A stretch of 42,248 nt of DNA from Pseudomonadota bacterium (GTDB lineage: Bacteria; Pseudomonadota; Alphaproteobacteria; Rhodobacterales; Rhodobacteraceae). Each line of letters starts with the position of its first letter. Within the stretch, counting starts at the first letter, position 1. A program made the position numbers and the translations under genes. The DNA lies in assembly GCA_018240425.1 (NCBI GenBank), contig JAFEFU010000004.1, positions 1 to 42,248 of the forward strand. Direction: 5' to 3'. Shown here one piece after another: positions 1-7,903 of the stretch. The notes under the pieces are model-generated. The model did not search any database, was not told where the DNA came from, and saw nothing but the letters and a program-made list of their open reading frames with translations.

Positions 1-419
1 AGGGAAACAGCGACTTGGGACAGGGCGCGCAGCTCGGGTTCGCTTTCGACGTTGAACTGGCGGATGCCGCCTTCGAGCGTCGCGCGCATTTCGTCGCGGG
101 TCTTGCCGACGCCGGAAAAGACGATCCTTTCCCCCGGAACGCCCGCCGCCCTGGCCCGCAGATATTCGCCCAGGGACACCACATCCATGCCGGCGCCGAG
201 GCGGCCGAGGGTCTTCAGAACCGCGATGTTGCCGTTCGACTTGACCGCGAAACAGACCAGGTGGGGAAGGGGGGAAAGCGCCTCGGTGAAGAGCCGGTAG
301 TGGCGTTCGAGGGTGGCGGTCGAATAGACGTAGAAGGGGGTGCCGACCGTGGCGGCGATGTCGGGGAGGGCCACGTCCTCGGCATGGAGGACGCCACCGC
401 GATAGAGAAAATGATCCAT
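1..419 (-). CDS. lysA: diaminopimelate decarboxylase (N-terminal part, runs off the window)
   Basis: The first 139 codons of LysA, which decarboxylates meso-diaminopimelate to L-lysine with PLP in the cytoplasm. I translated the minus strand from the ATG at 417-419 (MDHFLYRGG). The alanine-racemase-type barrel start is clear: TPFYVYS near residues 27-33, then CFAVKSN with the PLP lysine at about residue 60, then AGMDVVSLGE near 76-85. Family members are about 420 residues, so roughly two thirds of the gene lies beyond base 1. In relatives lysA often follows argH and a small lipoprotein gene; here it is separated from them by an unknown plus-strand gene and repeats, so it probably has its own promoter upstream of 419. 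Identity is secure; the missing part cannot be judged. Confidence 0.93.
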   Translation of the reverse strand, partial: MDHFLYRGGVLHAEDVALPDIAATVGTPFYVYSTATLERHYRLFTEALSPLPHLVCFAVKSNGNIAVLKTLGRLGAGMDVVSLGEYLRARAAGVPGERIVFSGVGKTRDEMRATLEGGIRQFNVESEPELRALSQVAVS

Positions 420-807
420 CCCCTGCCCCCGTCGCCCCCCGGCTTTCGCGCCGGTATAGCAGAAGGCGGCGGGGGCGCAATCGCGCGCCGCCCCGGCCAT
501 TGAAAATCAGCGGGTTAGGTAAGAGGCGAGGTATGGAAAACGTATGGCCTTGCGTATGGATTTGCGTCATCCGCGCGCGGCGGGCGCGGAAGGGCGGCCC
601 AGAGGGAACCGGCGGCCGCCAAACTGCGGCCCCAATCGGCTGCGATCACCGGGGGAGAGTGGCGCCCGATCCGGGGGGCGGTTGGGCATCGGGGGAAGGG
701 CGCAGGGGGAGCGGGATGGCAGTTGGACGGACCGGACGATCGTTGCCGATGGTGAACCGGGCCCGCTGCCCGTGCGGGCTTGGGTTGGTCGGGGAAAGGA
801 CTGGGGC
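420..807. other. intergenic region upstream of lysA
   Basis: I see no convincing gene in this stretch. Its open frames have no recognisable product and lack ribosome-binding sites. It must hold the lysA promoter on the minus strand. The only structure noticed is the hexamer GTATGG three times, starting at 531, 542 and 554, about one helical turn apart. On the minus strand these read CCATAC, some 110-140 bases upstream of the lysA start. Confidence 0.5.
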
Positions 808-870
808 ATGAGGACCGCGCTGCGGGCGCTCGTTGTCCTGATCTGTGGCGGCGGGGGGTTTTCGGCATGA
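808..870 (+). CDS. possible 20-residue membrane/leader peptide, coupled to the next gene
   Basis: A 20-codon frame (MRTALRALVVLICGGGGFSA) follows a good ribosome-binding site, GGAAAGGA, about 8 bases before its ATG. It is hydrophobic with a cysteine at residue 13, but there is no proper lipobox. Its TGA at 868-870 overlaps the ATG at 867-869 of the downstream gene, which itself has no good ribosome-binding site, so the peptide could serve translational coupling. It may equally be chance; nothing identifies a function. Confidence 0.3.
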   Translation: MRTALRALVVLICGGGGFSA

Positions 871-1604
871 GGCGGATTTTGCGGGCTTTCGCCTGGCTTG
901 TCATCCTGATCGCCAGCCTGCCGCTGCTGGCCGTCGGGACCGATATCGCCTGGACCTGGCTGAACACGGCGCATGTCAGCTGGCACCAGCGGATGGAGCT
1001 GGTGATCGAGACACCCTCGGGCGAGGTCCGGGGGGCGGCGGTGCAGGAGGCGCGGCTGACCGCCACGCGCGGCGAATTGCGCCATATCATGGGGGTCAAC
1101 GGTGCGACCGCCGGTTATGGCTTCAAGGGCGAGGCGGTAGTGGTCGAGGTGGCGCCGGGGCGCTGGCTCTTCGCGCTCCTGACCGGCGGCGAGGGCGGCC
1201 TCGGCAGTCCGGGGCTGAACCTCGCCACGCTGGCCGGCCAGTCGCAGAAGCTTTACCCGGCGACGGAAGAAGCGGCGGCGGTGGTCAAGGCCCTGCCGAA
1301 GGACCAGCCCCTGCCGCTGACCCCCGACCTCTATCCGCTGCTGGTGACCTTCGACGATATCCACGACCCGAAGACGGTGCGCCGGGTCGACCCTGCCGAC
1401 CTAGCGGCCGTCTTCGGCCCCGGCGTGAGCTTGAAGGCGGTGACGCTCGCCGTGACCGACGCGCCGGTGACCGAGGGGAGGGTCGAGGGGGTGCTGGGGT
1501 GGCTTCTCGAAGCGGGAAAGTCGCGCTTCAACGTCGCCAAGACGCCTGACGGCGATATCCCATTAAACGCATTTCTCAGCATTGATCATTGGAGAGAAAA
1601 ATGA
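867..1604 (+). CDS. membrane-anchored protein of unknown function
   Basis: 245 residues. The N-terminus (MRRILRAFAWLV..) carries one hydrophobic segment at about residues 5-25, which suggests a signal anchor with the rest in the periplasm. No family was recognised. The remainder is a mixed, soluble-looking sequence with Leu/Pro-rich stretches (KDQPLPLTPDLYPLL near 150) and no obvious catalytic motif. The start was chosen because it overlaps the stop of a preceding micro-ORF that has a good ribosome-binding site. The gene lies on the strand opposite to lysA and lptM, between them. REP-like repeats begin 6 bases after its stop. Codon use is like that of the neighbours, so I take it as a real gene. 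Confidence 0.65.
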   Translation: MRRILRAFAWLVILIASLPLLAVGTDIAWTWLNTAHVSWHQRMELVIETPSGEVRGAAVQEARLTATRGELRHIMGVNGATAGYGFKGEAVVVEVAPGRWLFALLTGGEGGLGSPGLNLATLAGQSQKLYPATEEAAAVVKALPKDQPLPLTPDLYPLLVTFDDIHDPKTVRRVDPADLAAVFGPGVSLKAVTLAVTDAPVTEGRVEGVLGWLLEAGKSRFNVAKTPDGDIPLNAFLSIDHWREK

Positions 1605-1610
1605 GGGGCC

Positions 1611-1678
1611 GTAGGGTGGGTGCCAACCCACCATCTTCCTTGACGCGATGGCCGTTCGGTGGGTTTCACCCACCCTAC
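1611..1678. repeat. REP-like inverted pair, GTAGGGTGGGTG type
   Basis: GTAGGGTGGGTG at 1611-1622 is repeated in perfect inverted form at 1667-1678. Each half is also a small hairpin: GGTGGG/CCCACC at 1615-1632 and GGTGGGT/ACCCACC at 1658-1674. A head-to-head pair of imperfect hairpins is the usual architecture of REP/BIME-type elements. It lies just behind the unknown gene ending at 1604. Confidence 0.7.
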
Positions 1679-1712
1679 TCCCCCGCCCCGTCCAAAATCG
1701 GCCCCTCGGGCT

Positions 1713-1799
1713 GTAGGGTGCGCTTCAGCGCATCACTCATCCGACGGCACTGTGCCCCAAACCCTCGCTACGGACCCGGTGCGCTGAAGCGCATCCTAC
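1713..1799. repeat. REP-like inverted pair, GTAGGGTGCGCT type
   Basis: A 22-base unit at 1713-1734 (GTAGGGTGCGCTTCAGCGCA plus 2 bases) recurs inverted at 1778-1799 with 2 mismatches. Each unit folds on itself through GTGCGCT/AGCGCA. The same unit is found again at 22399-22420 and 22432-22451, so it is a dispersed repeat and not just a local terminator. Confidence 0.75.
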
Positions 1800-1824
1800 G
1801 CACTGGCGACGGGCTGGCCGGCGG

Positions 1825-1977
1825 TCAGAGGGTGCCGACCACGCCGATGCGCGCGGTGCCGCTGATCGAAACGGCGGGCTTGTCCGGGGTGGCGGCGGGC
1901 GGCTTGGGCGGGCCGTCGGCGCCGCAGGCGGCGAGGAGCGCGAGAAGGGCGAGGGCGGTCAGGATGGGTCTGGTCAT
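1825..1977 (-). CDS. lptM: LptM (YifL)-like small lipoprotein
   Basis: 50 residues. A lipoprotein signal peptide with lipobox L15-A-A-C18 is followed at once by CGADGPPKPP, matching the CGxxGPxxxP pattern of the LptM/YifL family. In E. coli LptM is an outer-membrane lipoprotein that helps the LPS translocon LptD mature. The rest is a short Pro/Ala linker and a polar tail. Its ATG at 1975-1977 overlaps the TGA of the upstream lipoprotein gene (ATGA), so it is probably translated by coupling in the argH operon. The chromosomal link to lysA parallels the lptM-dapF link in enterobacteria. The family call rests on the short motif only. Confidence 0.75.
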   Translation of the reverse strand: MTRPILTALALLALLAACGADGPPKPPAATPDKPAVSISGTARIGVVGTL

Positions 1978-2138
1978 TGGCTTACACTCACGCCGACGCC
2001 GGCAATCGAGGTGGAGAGGGACGGGCGCACCTTCACGCCCGCGGGGGTCAGGTGGACATTGGCATGGGCGCGCGGAAAGGAACAGCCGGCCATGAGCACC
2101 AGCATCAGGATCGGCAGAAGGTGGCGCGCCCCCCTCAT
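1974..2138 (-). CDS. 54-residue putative lipoprotein behind argH
   Basis: ATG at 2136-2138, stop at 1974-1976. The protein starts [20 protein letters not shown]: a short basic head, a hydrophobic core and a near-lipobox MAGC with Cys19. The mature part is only about 36 residues and includes [14 protein letters not shown] and a Gly/Val/Ser-rich tail. The start codon overlaps the argH TGA and the stop overlaps the lptM ATG, giving two consecutive ATGA junctions, which strongly supports translation. No family was recognised. Methionine at -3 of the cysteine is not the commonest lipobox residue, so plain export cannot be excluded. Confidence 0.7.
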   Translation of the reverse strand: MRGARHLLPILMLVLMAGCSFPRAHANVHLTPAGVKVRPSLSTSIAGVGVSVSQ

Positions 2139-3538
2139 CCCAGCGCCGCCTTCCAGCGCGCCACCTGGGCACGGACCTGATCGGGGGCGGTGCCGCCGTA
2201 GCTTTGCCGCGAGGCGACGGAGTTGTGGACGCCGAGGACGGAATAGACATCCTGGGTGATCGCCGGATGCACGCCGGTCATTTCGGCGATGGTGAGGTCG
2301 GGCAGGTCGCAGCCCTTTTGCTCGGCCAGCGCCACCAGGGTGCCGGTGACATGGTGGGCGTCGCGGAACGGCAGGCCCGCCTTGCGCACCAGCCAGTCGG
2401 CGAGGTCGGTGGCGGTGGAGAAACCGCTGGCGGCCGCCTTTTCGAGGTTGGCGCGGTTGGCGGTCAGGTCGCGGACCATGCCCTCCATCGCGGCGAGCGC
2501 CAGCATCAGCGTGTCGGCGGCGTCGAAGACCTGTTCCTTGTCCTCCTGCATGTCCTTGGAATAGGCCAAGGGCAGGCCCTTCATCACCGTGAACAAGGCG
2601 ACGGTCGCCCCGAGGATGCGGCCGATCTTGGCGCGGATCAGTTCGGCGGCGTCGGGGTTCTTTTTCTGCGGCATGATCGAGGAGCCGGTCGAGAAGCGGT
2701 CGGAGAGGGTGACGAAGCGGAATTGCGCGGAGGACCAGATCACCAGTTCCTCGGCGAAGCGGCTGAGGTGGATGGCGCAGATCGACGCGGCGGCGAGGAA
2801 TTCCAGCGCGAAGTCGCGGTCGCTGACCGCGTCGAGCGAATTGGCCATCGGCCGGTCGAAGCCCAGTTCGCGCGCGGTCATGTGGCGGTCGATGGGGAAG
2901 CCGGTCCCGGCCAGGGCCGCCGCGCCCAAGGGGCTTTCGTTCATCCGCGCGCGGGCGTCGCGGAAGCGGCCGGCGTCGCGGCCGAACATTTCGACATAGG
3001 CCAGCATGTGGTGGCCCCAGGTGACGGGCTGGGCGGTCTGCAGATGGGTGAAGCCGGGCATGACCCAGTCGGCCCCGGCCTCGGCCTGGGCCACGAGCGC
3101 CTTTTGCAGGGCGGTCAGGCCCTGGATCGCCGCGTCGGCCTGGTCGCGGACCCAGAGGCGGAAGTCGGTCGCCACCTGATCGTTCCTGGACCGCGCGGTA
3201 TGGAGCCGGCCCGCCGGTTCGCCGATGATCTCCTTCAGCCGCGCCTCGACGTTCATGTGGATGTCTTCGAGCGCGGTCTGGAAGGTGAACTTTCCGCCCT
3301 CGATCTCTGACAAGACCGTGAGCAGGCCTTTCCCGATCGCCTCGGCGTCTTTAGTAGTAATGATGCCCCGCGCGGCCAGCATCGCCGCGTGGGCGCGGCT
3401 GCCGCGGATGTCCTGGGCATAGAGCCGCCGGTCGAACGAGATCGAGGCATTGATCGCCTCCATGATCGCATCGGGGCCGGCGGCGAAGCGCCCGCCCCAC
3501 ATCTGGTTGGCGGTCTTTGGATCGGTCTTGTCGGTCAT
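2135..3538 (-). CDS. argH: argininosuccinate lyase
   Basis: 467 residues, the usual length for ArgH, which splits argininosuccinate into arginine and fumarate in the last step of arginine synthesis. Family signatures are plain: MWGGRF near residue 13, [15 protein letters not shown] near 115, [20 protein letters not shown] in the middle, and the fumarase/lyase signature [12 protein letters not shown] near 280. The start at 3538 ([18 protein letters not shown]) fits the family; the frame stays open further upstream but that extension reads into the divergent tlpA-type gene. It is first in a minus-strand chain with two lipoprotein genes. Only 21 bases separate it from the divergent thioredoxin gene. 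Confidence 0.97.
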   Translation of the reverse strand: MTDKTDPKTANQMWGGRFAAGPDAIMEAINASISFDRRLYAQDIRGSRAHAAMLAARGIITTKDAEAIGKGLLTVLSEIEGGKFTFQTALEDIHMNVEARLKEIIGEPAGRLHTARSRNDQVATDFRLWVRDQADAAIQGLTALQKALVAQAEAGADWVMPGFTHLQTAQPVTWGHHMLAYVEMFGRDAGRFRDARARMNESPLGAAALAGTGFPIDRHMTARELGFDRPMANSLDAVSDRDFALEFLAAASICAIHLSRFAEELVIWSSAQFRFVTLSDRFSTGSSIMPQKKNPDAAELIRAKIGRILGATVALFTVMKGLPLAYSKDMQEDKEQVFDAADTLMLALAAMEGMVRDLTANRANLEKAAASGFSTATDLADWLVRKAGLPFRDAHHVTGTLVALAEQKGCDLPDLTIAEMTGVHPAITQDVYSVLGVHNSVASRQSYGGTAPDQVRAQVARWKAALG

Positions 3539-3559
3539 GTCCGGCGCTCTGGAGGTCAC

Positions 3560-4120
3560 ATGCGGCTTGTTGGTCTGATCGTCCTTTATACGGGGCTGGC
3601 GCTTGGCGCAAATGCGGCCCTGGCGGCGGGGCCGGACCTGACGCCCCTGCTGAAGGGCGACATGGAGAAGATGGTCCCGGCCGCGGCGCCCGCGCCCCTG
3701 CCCGAGGCGGCGCTGATCGACGCGACGGACGCGCCGAAAAGCCTGGCGGACTACAAGGGCAAGGTGATGCTGGTGAACTTCTGGGCGACCTGGTGCGCGC
3801 CCTGCCGCAAGGAGTTGGGCACGCTTGACCGGCTGCAGGGGGCGCTCGGGGGCGAGCGGTTCGCGGTCGTCACCATTGCCACCGGACCCAATCCGGTGCC
3901 GGCGATGCAGAAGCTGTTCGCCGACGAGAAGGTGACGCACCTGCCACTCTTGCGCGATCCCGATCAGGCCTTTGCCCGTCAGATGGGGGTGCTGGCACTG
4001 CCGGTGTCGGTGCTGGTCGATGCCGACGGGCGCGAGATCGGCCGACTGATGGGCGACGCGGCCTGGGACAGTCCCGAGGCGCTGGCACTGGTCAAGGCGG
4101 TGACGGGGGCGGACCAGTAA
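3560..4120 (+). CDS. TlpA-family thiol:disulfide oxidoreductase
   Basis: 186 residues. An N-terminal signal peptide or anchor ([22 protein letters not shown]) is followed by a thioredoxin fold with the active site WATWCAPCR at about residues 75-83 and the cis-proline region [10 protein letters not shown] near 152-161. TlpA proteins reduce disulfides in the periplasm, typically for cytochrome c or oxidase assembly, with electrons from CcdA/DsbD; no partner gene is present here. A strong GGAGGT at 3551-3556 sets the start at 3560. It is divergent from argH and convergent with tag, whose stop lies 7 bases away. Confidence 0.9.
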   Translation: MRLVGLIVLYTGLALGANAALAAGPDLTPLLKGDMEKMVPAAAPAPLPEAALIDATDAPKSLADYKGKVMLVNFWATWCAPCRKELGTLDRLQGALGGERFAVVTIATGPNPVPAMQKLFADEKVTHLPLLRDPDQAFARQMGVLALPVSVLVDADGREIGRLMGDAAWDSPEALALVKAVTGADQ

Positions 4121-4127
4121 GGGGCGC

Positions 4128-4688
4128 TCAGCCGTCGAGAGCCGCCTGGCGGTGGCAAGTGACGAGGTGGTCGTTGACCATGCCCACCGCCTGCATGAAG
4201 GCATAGGTGATCGTCGGGCCGGCAAAGCGGAAGCCGGCCTTCTTCAGATCCCCGGAAATCCGTTCCGACAGGGAGGTCTGGGCCGGCACCTCGGCTATCG
4301 AGCGAAAGCGGTTCTGGAGCGGCTGCCCCTCGACATACCGCCAAAGGAAGCTTTCGAAGCCTTCGCCCTCTTCGATCGCTAGATAGGCGCGGGCATTGCC
4401 GATCGTTGCCTCGATCTTGGCGCGCGAACGGACGATGCCGGGGTCGGCGAGAAGGCGGGCAACCTCTGGTTCGCCCCAGGTGGCGATGGCGGCCGGATCA
4501 AAGCCCCGGAAGGCGGCGCGAAAGGCAGGGCGCTTTCTCAGGATGGTGATCCAGCTCAGGCCGGCCTGGAAGCCGTCGAGGACCAGTTTTTCCCAAAGCG
4601 CACGGGGGTCGCGCTCGGGCACGCCCCATTCGCAGTCGTGGTAGTCGACGTAGAGCGGGTCGGTTCCGCACCAGGGGCAACGTTCCAT
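4128..4688 (-). CDS. tag: DNA-3-methyladenine glycosylase I
   Basis: 186 residues, the expected length of Tag, which excises 3-methyladenine from alkylated DNA. The zinc-binding set is present: Cys4 and His17 at the start ([15 protein letters not shown]), and His174 and Cys178 at the end ([10 protein letters not shown]). The family core [15 protein letters not shown] lies at about residues 39-53. The start codon at 4686-4688 gives the invariant Cys4 the correct position. The gene is divergent from the EAL gene (75 bases between starts) and convergent with the TlpA-type gene. Confidence 0.96.
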   Translation of the reverse strand: MERCPWCGTDPLYVDYHDCEWGVPERDPRALWEKLVLDGFQAGLSWITILRKRPAFRAAFRGFDPAAIATWGEPEVARLLADPGIVRSRAKIEATIGNARAYLAIEEGEGFESFLWRYVEGQPLQNRFRSIAEVPAQTSLSERISGDLKKAGFRFAGPTITYAFMQAVGMVNDHLVTCHRQAALDG

Positions 4689-4763
4689 CTGCGCCTTTCC
4701 GCTGCTGTTTACCGCTTATTAGCCGGTCGGGCCGATGCTGTCGCGGACCGAATGGAGGATGCC

Positions 4764-5603
4764 ATGCCACGTCTGCGCCGGCCTCTGCGCGATCCGATCG
4801 AGCCCGAGGATGCGAGCCCGCTTGCCCAGGCGGTGTCGCAGCGCGACCGCGACACGCTGGCGATGGTGACGCGGGCGCTGGCCCGCAAGGAGGTCATGCT
4901 GGCCTTCCAGCCGGTGATGAGTGCGGGCGGCGGGGGGCGGCCCGCCTTCTACGAGGGTTTCATTCGGGTTCTCGACGAGGGCGGGCGGGTGATTCCCGCC
5001 CGCGAATTCATGGGCGCGGTCGAGGAAACCGAGGCCGGCCGGATCATCGACTGCCTGTCCCTGGAAATGGGGCTCGATGCGCTGGCGCGCGACCCGGGCT
5101 TGCGCATGGCGGTGAACATGTCGGCGCGCTCGGTCGCCTATCCGGCCTGGATGCGGACGCTCAGGCGCGGACTGAAGGCCTGCCCGACCGCGGCCGAGCG
5201 GCTGATCCTGGAAATTTCGGAGGATTCGGCGATGGCGATGCCCGAGATCGTCGCGGTCTTCATGCGAGACCTGCAAAAGCAGGGGATATGTTTCGCGCTG
5301 GACGATTTCGGGGCAGGGATGACCTCGTTCCGCCATCTCAAGGCTTTCCTGTTCGACTTCATCAAGATCGACGGCCAGTTCATCCGCGGCATCGCCGACA
5401 GCCCCGACAACCAGTGCATGGCCCGCGCACTTCTGGCCGTCGCGCGCGAGTTCGACATGGTGGCGGTGGCGGAATCGGTCGAGAACGCGCGCGACGCCCG
5501 CATCCTGGCCGAGATGGGGATGGATTGCATGCAGGGCTACTGCTTCGGCGCACCGACGGTCACGCCGCCCTGGAAGGTGCCGAAGTCGGCGAAAAGCGCC
5601 TGA
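4764..5603 (+). CDS. EAL-domain cyclic-di-GMP phosphodiesterase
   Basis: 279 residues, essentially a single EAL domain with a short N-terminal lead. Motifs in order: YEGFIR near 60 (the EAL signature, with Ala-Leu replaced by Gly-Phe but the Glu and Arg kept), [36 protein letters not shown] and QGYCFGAP. The metal and catalytic acidic residues therefore appear intact and it probably hydrolyses c-di-GMP; the EGF variant leaves some doubt about activity. No GGDEF, sensor or membrane segment is present. The start at 4764 is favoured by GGAGG at 4755-4759; an in-frame ATG at 4752 is also possible. Confidence 0.9.
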   Translation: MPRLRRPLRDPIEPEDASPLAQAVSQRDRDTLAMVTRALARKEVMLAFQPVMSAGGGGRPAFYEGFIRVLDEGGRVIPAREFMGAVEETEAGRIIDCLSLEMGLDALARDPGLRMAVNMSARSVAYPAWMRTLRRGLKACPTAAERLILEISEDSAMAMPEIVAVFMRDLQKQGICFALDDFGAGMTSFRHLKAFLFDFIKIDGQFIRGIADSPDNQCMARALLAVAREFDMVAVAESVENARDARILAEMGMDCMQGYCFGAPTVTPPWKVPKSAKSA

Positions 5604-5605
5604 GC

Positions 5606-5629
5606 GGCCGGGTGCCGGGCGGCCCGGCC
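5606..5629 (+). terminator. hairpin behind the EAL gene
   Basis: GGCCGGG/CCCGGCC with a 10-base loop begins 2 bases after the EAL stop codon. No T-run follows, so this is a weak terminator candidate. Confidence 0.35.
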
Positions 5630-5815
5630 CGAGGGTGCGCGGTGCGTATGGCCCGGCAGGCCGGGCGGACCCCCGGTCGGTCCTGTCAGCTTATTTTTCC
5701 GGCGGGCCGCGAAAGGCTTGACCTGCGGACGCGCTTGGTCATGCTGCATGGCGGCAATTCCAGTCGCGGCCTTCGGGTGACGACGCCGCGACCCGTCACA
5801 GAAAAGGATCGCACC

Positions 5816-6991
5816 ATGACCAATGTGGTTATCGTTTCGGCGGCGCGCACCGCCGTCGGCAGTTTCAACGGCGCCTTCGCCAACACGCCGGCGCACGAAT
5901 TGGGCGCCACGGTGATCGAGGCGGTTGTCGCCCGCGCCGGGATCGACAAGGCCGAGGTCAGCGAGACGATCCTCGGCCAGGTGCTGACCGCAGGGCAAGG
6001 CCAGAACCCGGCCCGACAGGCCCATATCAAGGCCGGCCTGCCGCAGGAAAGCGCGGCCTGGTCGATCAACCAGGTCTGCGGCTCGGGCCTGCGCTCGGTG
6101 GCGCTGGCGGCGCAGCATGTGCAGCTGGGCGATGCGAAGATCGTGGTGGCCGGCGGCCAGGAAAGCATGTCACTGGCCCCCCATGTCGCGCATCTGCGCG
6201 CCGGGCAGAAGATGGGCGACCTGAATTTCATCGATTCGATGATCAAGGACGGGCTGTGGGACGCCTTCAACGGCTATCACATGGGCCAGACCGCCGAGAA
6301 TGTCGCGCAGAAGTGGCAGATCAGCCGCGAGATGCAGGACCAGTTCGCCGTGGCCAGCCAGAACAAGGCGGAAGCCGCACAGAAGGCCGGGAAGTTCAGG
6401 GATGAGATCGTCGGTTTCACCGTCAAGACGCGCAAGGGCGACATCCTTGTCGATCAGGACGAATATATCCGCCACGGCGCCACCATCGACGCGATGGCCA
6501 AGCTGCGGCCGGCCTTCACCAAGGACGGCTCGGTCACGGCCGGGAACGCCAGCGGCATCAATGACGGCGCGGCGGCGGTCCTGGTGATGAGCGCCGACGA
6601 GGCGGCAAAGCGCGGGCTGAAGGTGCTGGCGCGCATCGCGTCCTATGCGACGGCCGGGCTTGACCCGGCGATCATGGGCGTCGGGCCGATCCATGCCAGC
6701 CGCAAGGCGCTGGAAAAGGCGGGCTGGAAGGCCGCCGACCTGGACCTGGTCGAGGCGAACGAGGCCTTCGCCGCCCAGGCCTGCGCGGTCAACAAGGACA
6801 TGGGCTGGGATCCGGCGCGGGTGAACGTCAACGGCGGGGCCATCGCCATCGGCCATCCGATCGGTGCCTCGGGCGCGCGCATCCTGAACACGCTGTTGTT
6901 CGAGATGGGCCGGTCGGGCGCGAAGAAGGGTCTGGCGACCCTGTGCATCGGCGGCGGCATGGGCGTGGCCATGTGCCTGGAACGCGGCTGA
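5816..6991 (+). CDS. phaA: acetyl-CoA acetyltransferase (beta-ketothiolase)
   Basis: 391 residues. PhaA condenses two acetyl-CoA into acetoacetyl-CoA, the first step of polyhydroxybutyrate synthesis. The thiolase residues are all visible: nucleophile Cys88 in NQVCGSGLR, His347 in GHPIGASGA and Cys377 in CIGGGMG. The start [15 protein letters not shown] fits the family, with AAGGA 7 bases upstream of ATG 5816. phaB follows on the same strand after 127 bases, which supports the PHB assignment over a purely degradative thiolase. A TTGACC hexamer at 5718-5723 could be a -35 element, but I see no good -10. The synthase and phasin genes are not in the window. Confidence 0.96.
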   Translation: MTNVVIVSAARTAVGSFNGAFANTPAHELGATVIEAVVARAGIDKAEVSETILGQVLTAGQGQNPARQAHIKAGLPQESAAWSINQVCGSGLRSVALAAQHVQLGDAKIVVAGGQESMSLAPHVAHLRAGQKMGDLNFIDSMIKDGLWDAFNGYHMGQTAENVAQKWQISREMQDQFAVASQNKAEAAQKAGKFRDEIVGFTVKTRKGDILVDQDEYIRHGATIDAMAKLRPAFTKDGSVTAGNASGINDGAAAVLVMSADEAAKRGLKVLARIASYATAGLDPAIMGVGPIHASRKALEKAGWKAADLDLVEANEAFAAQACAVNKDMGWDPARVNVNGGAIAIGHPIGASGARILNTLLFEMGRSGAKKGLATLCIGGGMGVAMCLERG

Positions 6992-7000
6992 CCCTGGCAT

Positions 7001-7026
7001 CGCTGCGGCCCTGCAGCGTAATTATT
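7001..7026 (+). terminator. possible terminator behind phaA
   Basis: CGCTGC/GCAGCG with a 6-base loop at 7001-7018, followed by TAATTATT. The stem is short and the AT-rich tail is not a pure T-run. It may only partly separate phaA from phaB. Confidence 0.4.
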
Positions 7027-7038
7027 CTGCAGATGCAG
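7027..7038. promoter_or_regulatory. candidate PhaR operator
   Basis: CTGCAGATGCAG matches the CTGC-N4-GCAG pattern described for the PHB-responsive repressor PhaR of Paracoccus denitrificans. It lies between phaA and phaB, 81 bases before the phaB start. The match is by eye only. Confidence 0.45.
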
Positions 7039-7045
7039 TAAACCG

Positions 7046-7064
7046 GGCGCAATAATGTTGCGCC
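7046..7064. promoter_or_regulatory. perfect palindrome upstream of phaB
   Basis: GGCGCAA/TTGCGCC with a 5-base loop, 55 bases before the phaB ATG. It could be an operator or a small hairpin in the phaB leader. Confidence 0.35.
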
Positions 7065-7118
7065 AGGTTGTTCATTTGGCTTACGCTGTTTCAAGGCCTG
7101 TCGATTGGAGGAGGAATC

Positions 7119-7844
7119 ATGGCAAGGGTTGCATTGGTCACCGGCGGCTCGCGCGGGATTGGCGCGGCAATTTCGGCGGCGCTGAAGGCCGCGGGCTACA
7201 AGGTCGCGGCGAACTACGCCGGCAATGACGAGGCCGCCGCCGCCTTCACCAGGGAGACGGGGATTCCGACCTACAAATGGTCGGTGGCGGATTATGACGC
7301 CTGTGCGGCGGGGATCGGCAAGGTCGAGGCCGAGGTGGGGCCGGTCGATGTGCTGGTCAACAATGCCGGCATCACCCGCGACGCGATGTTCCACAAGATG
7401 ACGCCGCAGCAGTGGAAGGACGTGATCGACACCAACCTGACCGGCCTCTTCAACATGACCCATCCGCTCTGGTCCGGGATGCGCGACCGCAAGTTTGGGC
7501 GGGTCATCAACATCTCGTCGATCAACGGCCAGAAAGGCCAGGCGGGCCAGGCCAACTATTCGGCGGCCAAGTCGGGCGATCTCGGGTTCACCAAGGCGCT
7601 GGCGCAAGAGGGCGCGCGGGCCGGGATCACCGTCAACGCGATCTGCCCGGGCTATATCGGCACGGAGATGGTGCGGGCCATCGACGAGAAGGTGCTGGCC
7701 GAGCGGATCATCCCGCAGATCCCGGTCGGGCGGCTGGGCGAGCCCGAGGAGATCGCCCGGATCGTGACCTTCCTTGCCTCGGACCAGGCGGGCTTCATCA
7801 CCGGCTCGACGATTTCGGCGAACGGCGGGCAGTTCTTCGTCTGA
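7119..7844 (+). CDS. phaB: acetoacetyl-CoA reductase
   Basis: 241 residues. An NADPH-dependent short-chain dehydrogenase that makes (R)-3-hydroxybutyryl-CoA from acetoacetyl-CoA, the second step of PHB synthesis. The N-terminal nucleotide-binding motif TGGSRGIG lies at residues 8-15 and NNAG at 81-84. The catalytic triad is Ser134, Tyr147 and Lys151 in SSINGQKGQAGQANYSAAK. The length and the family-typical SINGQKGQ stretch favour PhaB over FabG. GGAGGAGGAA just upstream fixes the start at 7119. It lies downstream of phaA, separated by a hairpin and palindromes that may allow separate control. Confidence 0.96.
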   Translation: MARVALVTGGSRGIGAAISAALKAAGYKVAANYAGNDEAAAAFTRETGIPTYKWSVADYDACAAGIGKVEAEVGPVDVLVNNAGITRDAMFHKMTPQQWKDVIDTNLTGLFNMTHPLWSGMRDRKFGRVINISSINGQKGQAGQANYSAAKSGDLGFTKALAQEGARAGITVNAICPGYIGTEMVRAIDEKVLAERIIPQIPVGRLGEPEEIARIVTFLASDQAGFITGSTISANGGQFFV

Positions 7845-7903
7845 GCGGCCTTGCCCGCCCCGGCTGGCTGCGTCATCAAGGCGCGGCGGGCGGTGGGGCG
7901 GGC

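Noticed and set aside
3539..4225. N-terminal extension of ArgH by 229 residues
   Set aside because: It overlaps the TlpA-type gene on the other strand and has no family match; the real ArgH N-terminus starts at 3538.
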